Positions 34,095 to 34,408 of a stretch of 34,408 bases of DNA are shown here, in pieces; positions within the stretch are counted from its first letter, which is position 1; each line of letters begins with the position of its first letter. The translations under genes and the position numbers were made by a program. Source of the stretch: an uncultured Prevotella sp. (GTDB lineage Bacteria; Bacteroidota; Bacteroidia; Bacteroidales; Bacteroidaceae); NCBI GenBank assembly GCA_945787895.1, contig CALZJQ010000015.1, forward strand, positions 1 to 34,408, given 5' to 3'. The notes below the pieces were generated by a model. That model did not search any database and had not been told where the DNA came from. It saw nothing but the letters and a program-made list of their open reading frames with translations.

Positions 34095-34408
34095 TTATTG
34101 CAAGTACACCTGTATGTATTTGTCCTGCATTTTTTCCATGGAAAAGAATTTTTTCACATGGTCAAATGCTTTTTCCTGCAATAGTTCGTGATTGGCGGCT
34201 GGTAATCTGTGTTTGAATATGTCTATCCACTGGTCTATGTCGTTGTCATGTACTGTCAAGGGCCAATCCTCCGGCAACGTGTCTGACAGTCCGTTACACT
34301 TGTTGATAATCATTGGAGCACCATTGAATGACGCTTCAAGGGCAAAGATGCTTAGGCCCTCATGGATGGAAGGCATGATGACATAATCGAATGAGCCGAG
34401 ATATTCGG
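34095..34408 (-). CDS. GT4-family glycosyltransferase, C-terminal part (cut by the window edge)
   Basis: The frame is open to the window end, so the N-terminus lies outside. The visible 104 residues contain the donor-sugar-binding end of a GT-B glycosyltransferase: YVIMPSIHEGLSIFALEASFNGAPMIINKCNG, matching the family's PSxxEGxxxxxLEAxxxGxP pattern with its EGLSIFALE glutamates. A short C-terminal helix (EKMQDKYIQVY) follows. It probably adds a sugar during polysaccharide synthesis. It is the first minus-strand gene at this side of the locus, downstream of whatever lies beyond 34408. Confidence 0.88.
   Translation of the reverse strand, partial: EYLGSFDYVIMPSIHEGLSIFALEASFNGAPMIINKCNGLSDTLPEDWPLTVHDNDIDQWIDIFKHRLPAANHELLQEKAFDHVKKFFSMEKMQDKYIQVYLQ

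Overview
The window looks like chromosomal DNA of a Bacteroidales bacterium, most likely Prevotella or a close relative (Prevotellaceae). The reasons are a complete type IX secretion (T9SS) core operon, promoters of the Bacteroidetes type (TTTG, about 19 bp, TAnnTTTG), AT-rich leaders with almost no Shine-Dalgarno sequence, and capsule-type genes typical of the order. The genus is an inference from style, not from an alignment.

Region 1 (1-6.4 kb): an OmpA-family outer-membrane protein, a small stand-alone AraC-type DNA-binding protein, a large coiled-coil surface lipoprotein with a strong terminator, and a lipoprotein with a lipocalin-like region. Region 2 (6.4-13.6 kb): the T9SS operon in the canonical order porP-porK-porL-porM-porN (gldK-gldN), followed by a PorT-like outer-membrane barrel. 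The porL-porM and porM-porN gaps are stretched by G/T-rich tandem repeats. Region 3 (13.7-17.6 kb): two housekeeping genes, priA (replication restart helicase) and an RluA-family pseudouridine synthase. A 33-bp tandem repeat begins at the end of the latter.

Region 4 (17.7-34.4 kb) is a mosaic surface-polysaccharide locus. On the plus strand, a PLP-dependent HisC/CobD-like enzyme, an opine-dehydrogenase-like oxidoreductase and a LicD-like/cytidylyltransferase fusion form a three-gene operon. I infer that it makes and activates a small phosphorylated group to be attached to a glycan. The first gene has a G9 homopolymer where gain or loss of one G stops translation within ten codons, so the pathway may be phase variable. 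On the minus strand are a canonical LicD, an alpha-1,2-fucosyltransferase-like GT11, two Wzx-type flippases, an AAA-type ATPase, a polytopic membrane protein and an acyltransferase. A GT2 glycosyltransferase (plus strand) and a truncated GT4 (minus strand, cut by the window edge) close the window.

The polysaccharide region shows heavy rearrangement. A roughly 379-bp segment (3' end of the membrane protein gene plus the ATPase promoter) is duplicated and fused to the remains of a second licD/cytidylyltransferase pair. A family of imperfect palindromic leader repeats flanks licD and the GT2 gene. Promoters with tandem 15-bp palindromes occur three times, but only one copy still faces an ATPase gene. 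The locus reads as one that is reshuffled by recombination between short repeats and tuned by homopolymer slippage.
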